In this document: in pieces, positions 23,262 to 34,200 of the stretch
How positions within the stretch are numbered: the stretch's first letter is position 1
Layout: each line of letters begins with the position of its first letter
NCBI GenBank assembly: GCA_965178125.1
Contig: OZ237739.1
Location: 62,001 to 126,000 of the forward strand
Source of the DNA: Bilabrum cf. latius
Taxonomy: Eukaryota > Bigyra: Bicosoecida > Bigyra > Bicosoecida
DNA: 64,000 bases
Direction: 5' to 3'
Notes under the pieces: model-generated
Database searches by the model: none
Told to the model about the DNA's origin: nothing
The model's input: the letters and a program-made list of their open reading frames with translations, nothing else
Program-made: the position numbers and the translations under genes

Positions 23262-23901
23262 TGCAAGGGTTCCTGTTGCGTTCAAGTGGTGCACCGGTTC
23301 GAGGCTCCCCTTCACTTGCGCTGCCTCACTCGCCTTGCGAGCAGAAAAGCGAGAGCGGGCTCAGGTCGCTTGGTTGGTAAATCGAAATTATTCGATACAA
23401 ACTTCACTGCGTAGTATGAACCTGCCTCGACCTGGCGTGACCCTTGACTTTTGGTGTCTGCCAAGTTTTCCAGAATAACACGCTACCCGCAGCCTCGAGG
23501 CTGAGGGCAATTTTGGCTTAGGGCCAGCGAAGCGACGGACGGTGACTTCACGACGCAAAGCTGACCCTGATGGGCGACCACTGTAAGCAAATCGATGAAC
23601 CCAGATTGATTACGCGCATGCAATTCACGATTCGAACCGCCTGTCCAGAGAGACCCAGCCCAGTCCACGCACCCTCTGGCACTGGCACGCCGGATGGACG
23701 GCACCAGTCGGAGCCTACCCATCGCTGAGACAACAGACTTCCGACCAAAGCGTGGCTGCAGCAGGCCGCTTCATGACTGCAATGGAGAGAGCGCCCAGCC
23801 CAGCCCAGCCCCGCGCCCTCCCCCTGGCTAGTACTACTAGTCGCACCCTGCCGTACGCCAGTGGCTCACGATCCCAGCAGTTCACACCCCTAGCAGATGT
23901 A
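23262..23901. other. Intergenic, no gene recognised
   Basis: Gap of 640 bases between ENT and lipocalin, both on the minus strand. It should contain the ENT 5' region and lipocalin 3'UTR. A TTCGAA-containing stretch near 23630 does not fold into a tRNA. No supported feature. Confidence 0.4.
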
Positions 23902-24609
23902 TCACCAGCAACCGTCTTGCTTAGTCATCTTGACGGGCAGGTTCTGCGTGTTAAGCCCCATGGCCTCAGCGCGCTGGAAGAGGTTGTCCACGATGGACTG
24001 GGGCAGAGTGGGCTTCCGCGAAAGCACGTGAATGCAGTAGTTCGTACCCAGGTAACTCGCCCCGCAGTCGTACTCTACCGAAACATCGTGCTTGATCCCA
24101 GTGGAGTTGTCCACCATCGTCTCGAGGATGATGGCCGTGTAGTTAACCCCTGGCGGCGTGCCGAAGAAACTCTGCGGTAGAGGGGAGGGGCAGTGGGGGT
24201 GTGAGGACAAGACCAGTACCATCTCAGGTGGGATGAACCGCACAGACAACGCAGTTCGAACTCAATGTGGGGACACACTTCTTACCTCTTCCCATCGGCC
24301 TGGGGGGCCTTCATTCAGCAACGTGCCACTGGCGTTGATGACTTTCCCTTGCGGCGTCTTGTCCCTGCACACATTGTCTGCCCGATAGTTACCGTCCGCC
24401 TTTGGTACTACCTATATATTCGTGCAGACGCAGCTGGACTCGAAGATAGCTCCGCCCCAAGTCTGAATCTTTGCAATCTCGTACCACTAGCCTTGATACT
24501 TATCATTGGAAAATTCCTTGGCTGGAGCAGGATGGAGACATTGTCCCTGGGCACTTGCCCCTGTAGAGACAAAGACAATTCCTGCAACTGCACTGATTAG
24601 CGAGAGCAT
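23902..24609 (-). CDS. Secreted lipocalin (ApoD/Blc-like)
   Basis: Small extracellular or lumenal carrier of hydrophobic ligands. Exon 1 24609-24286, intron 24172-24285 (114 nt, GTAAGA...CGCAG, phase 0), exon 2 24171-23902; 197 residues, TGA stop. Signal peptide MLSLISAVAGIVFVSTGASA. The lipocalin motif is G-UAG-WYEIAKI at residues 40-47: the variable residue of the GxW signature is encoded by TAG at 24487-24489. A second TAG at 24412 sits in strand B (CVCTNI-UAG-VVPKADGNYR). Exon 2 has the ApoD/Blc ending VEYDC, YCIHVLSRKPTLPQ. The conserved Cys set (VCRD, DGCW) is present. Length is normal for the family only when both TAGs are decoded and the intron removed. Confidence 0.92.
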
Positions 24610-24831
24610 GGCAGTTTGTGCTTCTGATCGAGAAGAATGGCGCGTGCGGGAATTGCATCAGCAGCGGCGTCATGTCGTCGTCACGCACCCGGCACGGCGT
24701 GGGCTGAAAGGAAGGGCAGAACGAAATCTGGCCTCCATCCAACGATAGGAGTTGGGAGCCACCCGCCATCAAGCCGCCCAGACACCGCCGCCCAAGCGCC
24801 CTGCCAACGCCAGCGGCATTCATCATTCCAC

Positions 24832-26136
24832 TCAGTGCAGCTCTGCGCTCCCCCTCGCCTCGTCCTCCAGCGCCCGCAGCTCGTCCTCCTTGATGCGAGC
24901 CCCCTTGGCCTTGCGACCCTCCTTGCCCCGCCGGTGCGCGGGCCTCCCTTGTTCCCTGCGCGTCCTCTTGGCCTCTCGCCTGGCGCGCGCCTTCTTCATC
25001 AGCTCGCTGTCCTCTTCCTCCTCTTCGTCCATTTCCTCCTCGCCCTGCGAATGTGCGTCTCTTCCGCCCCTTGCCTCTCGCCCGGCCTCATCCTCATACC
25101 CCCCGTCATCGTCCAAACCACCACCCTCGCTCTCCTCCTCAACCTCCCCCTCCCCCTCCCCCGCCTCCGCCTCTGCCTCCATCTCCGCCTCCTCGGCCGC
25201 CAGCTCCCCGTCCAGGGCCCGGGCCGCCTCCTCCGGGCTCACGTCCACCATACCTCCGTCCTCACCAGCATCTGCGCCCCCCCTGCTTCCCCCGGTGCCC
25301 GCGAGGAACAGCCGCAGCGCCTCCTCGTCCTCCGGGTGCAGCTCGACCTCCTCGGGGGCGCTGTGCAGCTTGCTCATCGCGGCAAAGTGCGTCTGCCAAG
25401 GAATGGACAGCCGGCTGACCGTCGTCACGCCGGCTAGCTTGCGCTTGATCGGGGTGAAGAGCATCGTGACGGCCTGCGGGTTTCGCTTCACCGAATTGGG
25501 GTCCGCCCTGCCGCTGAGGCCGACCATGCCGACGATCCTTTGCAGGATCACCTTGCGCGCCGCCTCCTGGACGCGGTACGGGCTGTCGGCGCGAGGTTTG
25601 GCAAACGCCACCGATACCTTGACCTGATGCCCTTTCTAGAGAAACTTTCGGGCCTGGTTCAGCTTGATGCTGAGGTCGTGCGACGTGATTCTAGCTTGGC
25701 ACCTGATTTCCTTCAGTTTTTTTGTGCCTTTCGACTTTGATTTCTCCTTCTTCTTTTGCTCGTACATAAATTTGCCTAGGTGCGAAATCTATGCTACGGG
25801 TAGGCCATCCACTCCGCTACTTTTCGAAACAAGCACGAGATTGAGCTTCTTGCTCTGGGCGATCGCAAGGGCTCGCTCGGTCGGCGTTTCGCCGAGGTTC
25901 TCCTTATCAGGTCCAAGAAGCAGCACGGATCTAAATGCCTTCACAACGTCCAGGTCTGCGAGCTGCTTCTTCTTGCCAGGCGCCCTTGAGGTGGCAAGCC
26001 TGGTGCCAAGTGCAAACTGATCTGGCAGGCGCGACGCCGATGCGAGCGGACCGAGCGATTGGACTGGCACGTACGGTCTTCGAGCAATACAATTTCTTGA
26101 GGGCAAGCACGAGCAAACCCTACGGAGAGCGCGCAT
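24832..26136 (-). CDS. Organellar translation initiation factor IF-3
   Basis: Bacterial-type IF3, so imported into mitochondria or plastids. Single exon of 434 residues; ATG 26136 starts a basic Ser/Arg/Cys-rich presequence (MRALRRVCSCLPSR). The N domain has ALAIAQSKKLNLVLV and LPVA-UAG-ISHLGKFMYEQKKK, the latter matching the PVCRIMDYGKF region; TAG 25789. The C domain has LKEIR, ITSHDLSIKLNQARKFL-UAG-KGHQVKVSV (TAG 25636, in the KAREFLxKGHKV motif), and ends with a non-canonical acidic then basic tail of about 180 residues. TGA stop 24832. Mitochondrial or plastid destination cannot be decided. Confidence 0.88.
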
Positions 26137-26263
26137 GTCGAACCACAATGAGAATCTGACGGCTTTTTTCTGGTTCCGGCATTGCCCTTCGGCACACTGG
26201 CAGTGTACAGGCAGGGTGCCCAAGCCAACCAGCGTCTCTCCAACGCACCATGCACTGCATGTT

Positions 26264-29200
26264 TCAATCGCACATCTCATGGCCGGGGGTCTTTGGTTCA
26301 TCCGGGTCGGATCCACTGGCAGCGTCGCCGCCGCGCCCATGCCCGTCCTGCTCGCCATCCTGACCGGCCCACTGGTTACCCGCGCCGGGGGCCCCGATCC
26401 GCAATCCCCGCCCAGCCTCACTGCCGGTCACAGACCGCCCATCCCCGAGTACCCCCTCACTTCCCCCATCCCCGGCCGCATCCCCGTTCTCGCTCCCGTC
26501 CAGCAGCCCCAGCCCAAGCCCAAGCACAAGGTCTGTCGCAGCACGCCGCCGCACGTTCAAACCGCCGGCCCCGCGACCCCCACCCCCACCCAGCCCCGAG
26601 GACCGACCAACACTCTCCTGGAAGGGCCTCCTTCCCATGGGCAGCGGCTGGGTCGCAATCGACTGAGGAGTCCCCGCCGTGGACCCACCCGCGCTGCTGG
26701 CACCGGCACCGGCACCGCCCCCCCCGCTCCCCCGCACCGAGTTGGGCAGGCTGGACTGGCGCGCAGACCCGCCTCCCCCCTGCCCTCCCTGCATGCCCCC
26801 CGCGGGGGGTCTCCCCGTCCCAGACCCCCCCCCGTGAGCACGACCCGATCGCGGGGAGGCCGAAGACCCCAGCGGGCTCCCCCCCAGCGAGTCCTCTCTC
26901 AGGCTCAGGTCGCTGCCCGTGTGGACCAGCATGCGGGAGGGGTGGGCTGACGGGTGCGCGCCTTCGCCATGGCGCCGCTGGGGCACGGAGCCCCCCATCT
27001 GATCTGATCCTGACCCGGAGCCAGAACCGCGGGTCGCCTTGCGCAGCGGCGTGCCGGAGGGGAGCACCCCGCTCGCACTCTCATTGCCCTGCTGCCCGAG
27101 GCCCTGTCCCTGCAGGCTCTGATGCATGCGGCCGCCCACTGGCACACGGGCCACGCTGCGACTCCGCCCGTACCCTGCTCCCGGTGCCACTTGCTGCTGC
27201 CCCGGGGACCGGCCCCTGTCTTTGTCGCCCCCGTCGCCCTCGCCCTCACCCTCGCCCTCGCCCTGGCCCGCGTGGAGAGCGTCGATGTCGTCAAGCAGCG
27301 AGGGCCCGGGATCGCTCTCCCCGCGGGCCCGGGACAGGCCCCCACTGCTGAAGCCGGAGCCAGAGCCGCCACGCCTGTGCCCCACCCCTGCCCCTGCCCC
27401 TGCCGCAGCCCCTGCACTCGCGCCGCCCTGCCCCTCCAACCCATCGCTGGATATCCCGCGGGGCCCCAGCAAACCAGGCCCCAGGTCTAGACCAAGTCCA
27501 ACTTCTCCCGGGTTGGCTGTCTCGGCCCTGCGCCGACTCGTGAGACTGGGGGCGGGCTGGGTCCTGGTGCCGCTGCTGCGACGGGGGTGCTGCTCGGCAG
27601 CGGGTGCGGGTGCGGGTGCGGGTGCGGGTGCGGGTGCGGGTGCGGGTGCGGGTGCGGGTGCGGGTGCGGGTGCGGGTGCGGGTGCGGGTGCGGGTGTTGG
27701 TGTTTCTGCTGCTACCGCTGTTCCAGGTTCAGATTCTGGTTCTGTTGCTGCTGCTGCTGCTGCTGCGCTGCTTGCCGCTCCTGGTGGGGGTAGTTGCGCC
27801 TGGTTTTGTGACGATAGTGGGATGAACGCCGGCGCCGCCGCTGTGCTCCTTGCACCGGTCTCTTGCGACCACTGCTGCTGGGTGTGGGTGTGCTGCTGTG
27901 GAGGGTGCATGTAGCCAGCAGGCGCAGGTGCCTGCCCCATGTACGGAGCAGGTGCAGGTGCCATAGAGCCACCGTACATCCCGACAGGTGCCGGGGCCTG
28001 CACCCACCCCATCGACGCTATGCCTGCGGAGACACCCGCCCCCGCACTCGGACCAATGCCCCCCGTCCCAGTACCCGCCCCCATCCCCATCACCGCAGGA
28101 CCCCAGCTATACCCTGCTACCATGGGAAAGGAACCACTCGTCATACCACCATAGCCACCGTACATCTAAGCGCTACCGGCTCCAATTCCACCCATGCCCA
28201 TGTCTATGCCCGGCTGCATGCCCATGCCCATGCCAACTCCGAAGCCCATGCCTCCAACCCCTTGCGTCCCACTGACCATGCCACCCATCGGCTGCAACCC
28301 CACACCCCCCGCCTGGCCGTGGCCGTACGCAAACCCCTGCCCCAGACCATGCGACGGAGCCCCGCCGCTCTGCCACGGCAGCACCGACCCCGAACTGCCC
28401 AGCCCGCTGCCAACTACCCCCGGCCCCGGCCCCGCCGCGCCCTGGCCCTGTGCCCCGCCGCTCGACAGAAGGGACGGCAACCTCTGCTGCGCGAACCCTA
28501 CTGTAATGCTCGCGCCCCGCACCGCAGTGCCGTGCAGCCTTACGATGGCCTCCACCGCCGACTCCACAGAGGGCATGGTCACGTACCAGAGGCTCCCCAG
28601 AGAGCCCTACCCGACACCGGAGAACTGCACCCCCTTGCCCGCCCCGTACGGCCGCACCAGTCCGATGACGTGCTTCGTCTGCGTGCCCCTAGGCAGCCCC
28701 TCGAGCACGATCCTGTTGCCCGGCCGCACCAGCCTGTCAACGCAGGCGGCGTCCATGGCTGCGAAGCGGTGCAGGGGGCTCGAGCTGCCCAGCCGCAGCA
28801 CGCCCCCTGTTCCCTGGGTCTCGGACGGGGTCCTTGCCCCCAGCGCGGGCAGGGAACGCTGCTCCGTGGGTCTCGCGGCCAGCACCTGGCCAAACACCTT
28901 CAGCCCGTGGAGGAACCGCTGGGCCAGCACCGCGCCCAGCTTGTTGCGGAACTGCACCATGGCACTGCCATGCGATGCACCTAGCTTCCCCTGGTCGGGT
29001 GCCCCCACGCCGGCGCCTGCCTCCCCCTATGTGCCATGCACCGACACCACGTCCCCGTACAGCCCGCACAGCACGGCCATGTCTCGCAGGGACGTCACCT
29101 TGGGCAGGAAGCCATCCACCTTGAGAACAGGCCCAGTGTCGTCCTGCACGCGCTGCAGCACCGCGCTGGCCACGTCCGGCTGCCCCTGCTGTGCGAGGCT

Positions 29201-31073
29201 CGCAACCACTGCGTCCTGCCACGCGGACTCCAGCCCCGCGCCGGCCTTAGGCCCCCCCGCGAACAGGGTCCCCGCCGTGGGGGCGAAGGCTCCAGACATG
29301 CTGGCATGTGCTGTGGGCAGCGGCGCCCCCCCGCTGCCGCGGCCCCGGCCCTTGCCCCTGTCACCCCCCCTGCGCCCGTGCCTGCCCTTCCTGTCGAACT
29401 GCCCGTCCACCATCTCGGGCGCGATCCTGATCTGGCCCCCCCTCAGCGCCTCGATCGGGATGGGGGGGCCGGCGGGCAGGTCCGGCCTGGTGAGGTCCAG
29501 GGACTTGTCGTTGTTGTACCGGACCGTGATGTTGGAGTTCTTGCTGAACTACACCCTAAGCCGGTTGCCCGTGTCGTAGATGCACTTGCCGTCCAGCTCG
29601 ATCTTGGCGAAGGCAGCCACGTCCGTGGAGGCGTACTCCACCAGCGCGTTCGTGTGCCCGTCCCTCGTGAAGATGACTAGCCGCTGCAACCCGTCAAACC
29701 TTCCGAAGACCTTTTGCATGATACCGGAGGTGATCTTGTGCACGCAGTGGTACACGGTCACCAGCAGCACTGGACTAGGGGGATTCCCATCCGCATTCCC
29801 CACGCGATCCCCGCGCCTGCTGCCACCCTGCATCCCACCACCCTGTCCTCCACGACCCCCGCGATGCCCACCTCTGCCTCTTCCCCCGCCTCTACCCCGG
29901 CCCCTGCCCCCCCCTCTGCCTCTACCCCTGCCTCGACCCCTGCCCCTACCGCCACTGTCGACCGGTCGCGAGGAGTCGCGGGCCAAGCCGGGCAGCGGTG
30001 GAGGCTAAGCGGACACTGTACCGCTCGCAGCCGCCGATGCTGTCCCCACTGGGGGGTCAGCTGCACCCCCGGGGCCCTGTACTCCCTGTCCCTGCCCCTG
30101 TCCCTGTCCTGTCACTGGAGCTGCGGCTTGGGAGCGCACTCCATCACCCCCCCCGTGTCCACCCGAATGCGAATGGGGTTTCCCTGCACCGGCAGTACCG
30201 GCCCTTGTCCCTGTCGCCGCGGCTGCAGCAGCACCAGAGCCAGAGCCAGATCCAGACCCAGCACCGGAAGCAGCAGCAGCAGCCGCCGCCTTGGCCGCTG
30301 CCACCTGGGTCGGGTCCAGCGTGGTGAGCTTGGAGAACCGCAGGGAGAGCTTGGTGTCCTGCAGGATACACGGCTTCTGGGCGTAGTAGGCCACCAGCCG
30401 CGCGAGCCCAGATCCTGACCTTGCCTCGATGTGCGCGAAGGACCCGTCCTTGGAGACCCTTGCGAACCGGAGGGGGGTGAAGGGGGCCATCAGCTTCTCC
30501 AGGTCCTGAGTGGCGGTGTCCGGGGGCAGCTGCTGCACGGACAGGACCTGCGAGGGGTAGTGGTGGGAGTGATGTGAGGCAGGGGGTGCAGGGTGGCGGT
30601 GGGGGTGCAATGGCACTGCCAGTGGCTAGACTCTATGATGAGAGCCGGCGGCAAGGCGGGAGGGGACGCTAGAGCGGTTGACGATGTTCCCTTTGTAGCT
30701 TCCACGGGCTGTGCAACCCGAGGTCAGCGAAAGGAACCACATTGCTTTTAGGAAATCTCACCCAACTGGGCACGTCGCCCTCTTTCCAAACGAAGCTGCC
30801 TAGGTCCGAGAATTCCATGGACCGCCGGTGTGCGTCCTCTATGGGAAGTTTCTTCTTGCGACTCTTTCCGGTCCGCGCGAGCGATCCACCCGATGCAGCA
30901 GCTGATGTTGCATGACCTATCCCGACGGCTGGACTTGTTTCTTCGTGCACACCCGAGATGGAATGCGAACCTACCGCTTGAAACTACTGCCCATTCGGCT
31001 GCTGCACGCTTGCTCCAGCATCGATGCTGATATACCCACCCCCAGAGGACGGACGATCCAACTAAGCGCTCAT
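26264..31073 (-). CDS. PTB-like RNA-binding protein with four RRMs
   Basis: Polypyrimidine-tract-binding family, a regulator of splicing or mRNA stability. Exon 1 31073-30762; intron 30548-30761 (214 nt, GTGAGA...CGCAG, phase 0); exon 2 30547-26264; 1531 residues. Exon 1 has a basic NLS-like KSRKKK. RRM1 starts VLSVQQLPP; a GRG-rich linker leads to RRM2 (PVLLVTVYHCV; KIELDGKCIYDTGNRLRV-UAG-FSKNSN; RYNNDKSLDLTRPDLP), diagnostic of PTB; RRM3 (LCGLYGDVVSVHGT; AMVQFRNK); SPLHRF; RRM4 (NRIVLEGLP; LWYVTMPSVESAVEAIVRLHG). The C-terminal 770 residues are Gly/Pro/Ala/Ser-rich, with an (Ala-Pro) run. In-frame TAG at 31062, 30984, 30005, 29549, 29027, 28607 and 28166; TGA stop 26264. TAG 29549 matches a Gln I recall in plant PTB3. 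Confidence 0.88.
27597..27697. repeat. GGTGCG hexanucleotide microsatellite in PTB-like CDS
   Basis: About 16 near-perfect copies of GGTGCG. On the minus strand it encodes an Ala-Pro dipeptide run in the disordered C-terminal tail; length variation would keep frame. Confidence 0.95.
29549..29551 (-). other. In-frame UAG at a Gln/Asp position of PTB RRM2
   Basis: TAG between NRLRV and FSKNSN in RRM2. From memory the equivalent is Gln in plant PTB3 (DIQFSNL) and Asp in human PTBP1 (RIDFSKL). The conserved YNNDKS motif resumes downstream in the same frame. Confidence 0.75.
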
Positions 31074-31255
31074 ACCTCTGCCACAAGTCCCTCGATTTGT
31101 CGTGGTGCGGTTTGTGAATCTCTCTGCGATCCGTGAAAACCACACTAGCTTGATTGCAAGATGCTGCGCTCTTCAGTCCAGGTCAGAGCAACCCTCCAAT
31201 AAATAAATGGAGTGATACAAACACTACGCACACCCGATTCCGGTCGCAGGTACGG
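31074..31255. promoter_or_regulatory. Divergent promoter region PTB-like/helical-repeat gene
   Basis: Gap of 182 bases between divergent start codons, AT-richer than the flanks; bidirectional promoter inferred from layout only. Confidence 0.35.
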
Positions 31256-34200
31256 ATGAGTCGCAGGGCAGATCGCAGATGTATGACTTCCGTCGGTTTC
31301 AGCGAACTCTTCCGCTGGGAAAACGAACGTTCTCTAAGCAGAAAATGGCCAAGGTGTTCACGTGCAGCTTACAGGATGCAGCCGATACGAAAACTCAGTT
31401 CGTCGTCCTCCCATGCTTGGACAAGTTGTTTACAAGCGACTCAATCCAGATACCACGCCTCTCTGCTTCAGATACTGAAAAAACGAAGCGGGCAAGGATG
31501 TTCCCATGCGGTCTCAGCTCGACTTGCCCACACAGGTCCCAGACCAAGGCCTTTGCGTGACAACAAGCGGCGCCCAAGACATAAATAGGCTCTACCGACT
31601 AATGTTGCGCAGTCAGGCTCTCCTGATCATTGGTCGGGCACGCTTCTGGAGAGCGAGACGGCTAGATGCAACGCCGTACGGAAACTGCGGGATGCCACCG
31701 CTCTCAGACGATTCTTTAACCAGCACAAGGTAGTCATGTAGGGTGAGCACTATAATGCAAAGCTAATCTCACGCCTTCATGCAGAAATCACCTCATATTT
31801 TCCCGTTCATTCGGTTTCGGTGCCCTTGCCACGCAGGCCCGAGCCTGACTTTGTCGCTGCTGGCCATCGCTCGCCAGCGCTGGGCGCGCGCTGAGGAGGG
31901 GAAGCTGGTGCATGACATTATCGCAGAGACTCGCCTGAAGGCCTCGAAGGACCTAGCGGCCTTCACGCCCATGCAGCTCGCATACGTCCCGTACGCCATC
32001 AGCAAGATATACAACGCCAGCAGGAGCAGGACCTTTGCCTTCATCCGATCGACAACCGCGTCCAGGCGGTCGCCCCACAAGCCGCTGCACCGCCTGCTAG
32101 CCCCCGCGCCGCACCCCGAAGCAGCTGCTCGCGTGCTCCGCGCGCACCTGTCGAGCCCAGAGGGCCAGGCGCTGGAGCGGGCCGTGGGGAGCTCTGGCCT
32201 GAATCCAAAGCAGCTGTGCACCTGGGAGGCGCGAGGATTCTCCCTGTCCATCGGCCTCATGCGGGTGCTGCTGACCCGCATCACCTCCATGATGGCGCGT
32301 GGCTCGCTGAACGGGCTGCAGGCTGCCAACTGCGTGCTGGGCCTCACGCACGTGCTGCACGACGAGGCCTTTTCCGCTCACCGAATGTTTGCCAAGGCCA
32401 TGGAGAAGGACGAGGTGCTGGCCGCGCAGGTGATGAGCCAGCGCCACAGCGCCACCATCGCGCTGTACGTGCTGCAGCGCAGCAAGTGCGAAGGCTTCCT
32501 GTGGGAGCAGCACGTGAGGGCGGCCGTCGGTCAGATGCAGCGCATTGCGGTGCAGCATGGGATCGGGCAGGGTGTCCCGGGAGAGGCTTTGTAGCCGGAA
32601 GGGGCTGGGCACGGCACCACCGGCAAGGAACACGAGCGCGGGCACGCAGCGGGGGGCGTGGCGGGTGCAGCCAAGGCCGGGAGCCACGGAGACCCAGAGG
32701 CAGAGGCAGCCGATTCTGGGTGTCCCAGTGGCACCTCGCTCGCAGGCCCCAGCCCGCTGCAGCACTCCCCGCCCTACCTGATCGCGGGGCTGCTGCACCT
32801 GGCCGCCCTTCGGAAGGCACCCCGCGCCGATTTCGTCCGAGAGGCAGTGCGTCAGCTCTCCGTCCCCGGGGCGTTGGAGGACCTGTCCATACAGCAGCTG
32901 GATGACCTGGCGTGGGCTGCGGGCGCCCTGGCTCTGGAGGACCCGGAGCTGGGGCACGAGCTGGCGGAGCGGGCCGCTCGACTGGCGCCTGGGCTCAAGA
33001 AAAGGGAGCTGCTGTCGCTGTGCCTGAAGCTCTCCGCAATGCAGTGCATCACACCCTCGCTGCTCGAGGAGGCCACGGACGCGGTGCTGGGCTCCCACCC
33101 GGGGCTCGAGGTGCTGGCCCGGCTACCCGTGCAGGTGACGGCGAGGGAGGGGCCGGTGGCCGCCTGGCGCACGCGCGTGTCGCTCGAGCACTCTACCAGG
33201 CAGCAGGTTCGGTCCAGATCGAAGATGAAGAGAGCGCAGTCCATCCGTCGACTCGGCCAGGATGCAGGGGAGCCGCGGGACGAGGCCGGTGCGGGAGTGG
33301 GGGCGGCAGGCGCAGAAGTGGGAGGAGCTCGCGGGCAATGGGTGGCGTCGAGGGGGCGAGACGTGCCCGGGGCGCCGGTGGACGTGGCAGAGCAGCCCAC
33401 CTCCGTAGAGACGATGCGCTCGCTGATCACCTCGGCCAAGATCGCGGTGGCCCAGCGTGGCACCAACGGGAAGCGGTCCATCGCGCTGGGTCGATGCCTT
33501 GCTGCATGTGCCATCGCGAACGCCCCTCGGGGCAGCGGGGCCGCTGAGAAGGACCTGGTGGCCGCCGTGGTCTTCGGGCTGGCCCATCTGCCGCCCTTGG
33601 AAGCCGCCGCGCTGCTATCCAACGGCCCGGTGGCCTTCAGGCTGGGTGCGTCGCTGGAGGCTCTCACGGAGCTGTACGAGGAACAGGCCGAGGACGGGCG
33701 CCGTCGGATGGAGGCATTCGAGGAGGAGGCGGGGGCGGCCGTGCTGGGAGGCGCCAGGGAACAAGAGGAGGAGATGGCCCTGGAGGCTCTGAGCGAGGAG
33801 CTGATCGACAGGGCGAGGCAGGCCCTGTCGGAGCAGGGACAGGGGTGGGACAGCGAGGTGAACGAGGGCGAGGCGCTGACAGAGGCGGTAGTGCGGAGGG
33901 CCAAGGAGGCGTGGGCGGGGAGGGTGTGCGATCGTGCGATGCAGATGGCGAGGGAGCGCATGCGGCAGGCGAGGCTTGACCGAAGCCGAGCCGTGGCCGA
34001 GCAGAACAAGCAGAGCGAGTCAGCGAAGGGGCGGGGGCAGGGGCAGACACTTCACCAAGGGCGTCAGGCGGATGACAAGAGAGCCGGGAACCCTGCCGCT
34101 GAAAAAGGGGGCTCGGAAACTGCTGCTGCCGGGGAGGACTCTTTGGCCGGCGCTGGCCACCCGCGCGCGCCCGACTCCCCGGCCCCCAAGACGGCCCTCA

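Noticed and set aside
23600-23720. Possible tRNA with TTCGAA T-loop near 23630
   Set aside because: Neither strand gives a paired T-stem or acceptor stem.
27597-27697. Repeat cluster as CRISPR or telomere-like element
   Set aside because: It is a simple GGTGCG microsatellite within a coding frame, without spacers.
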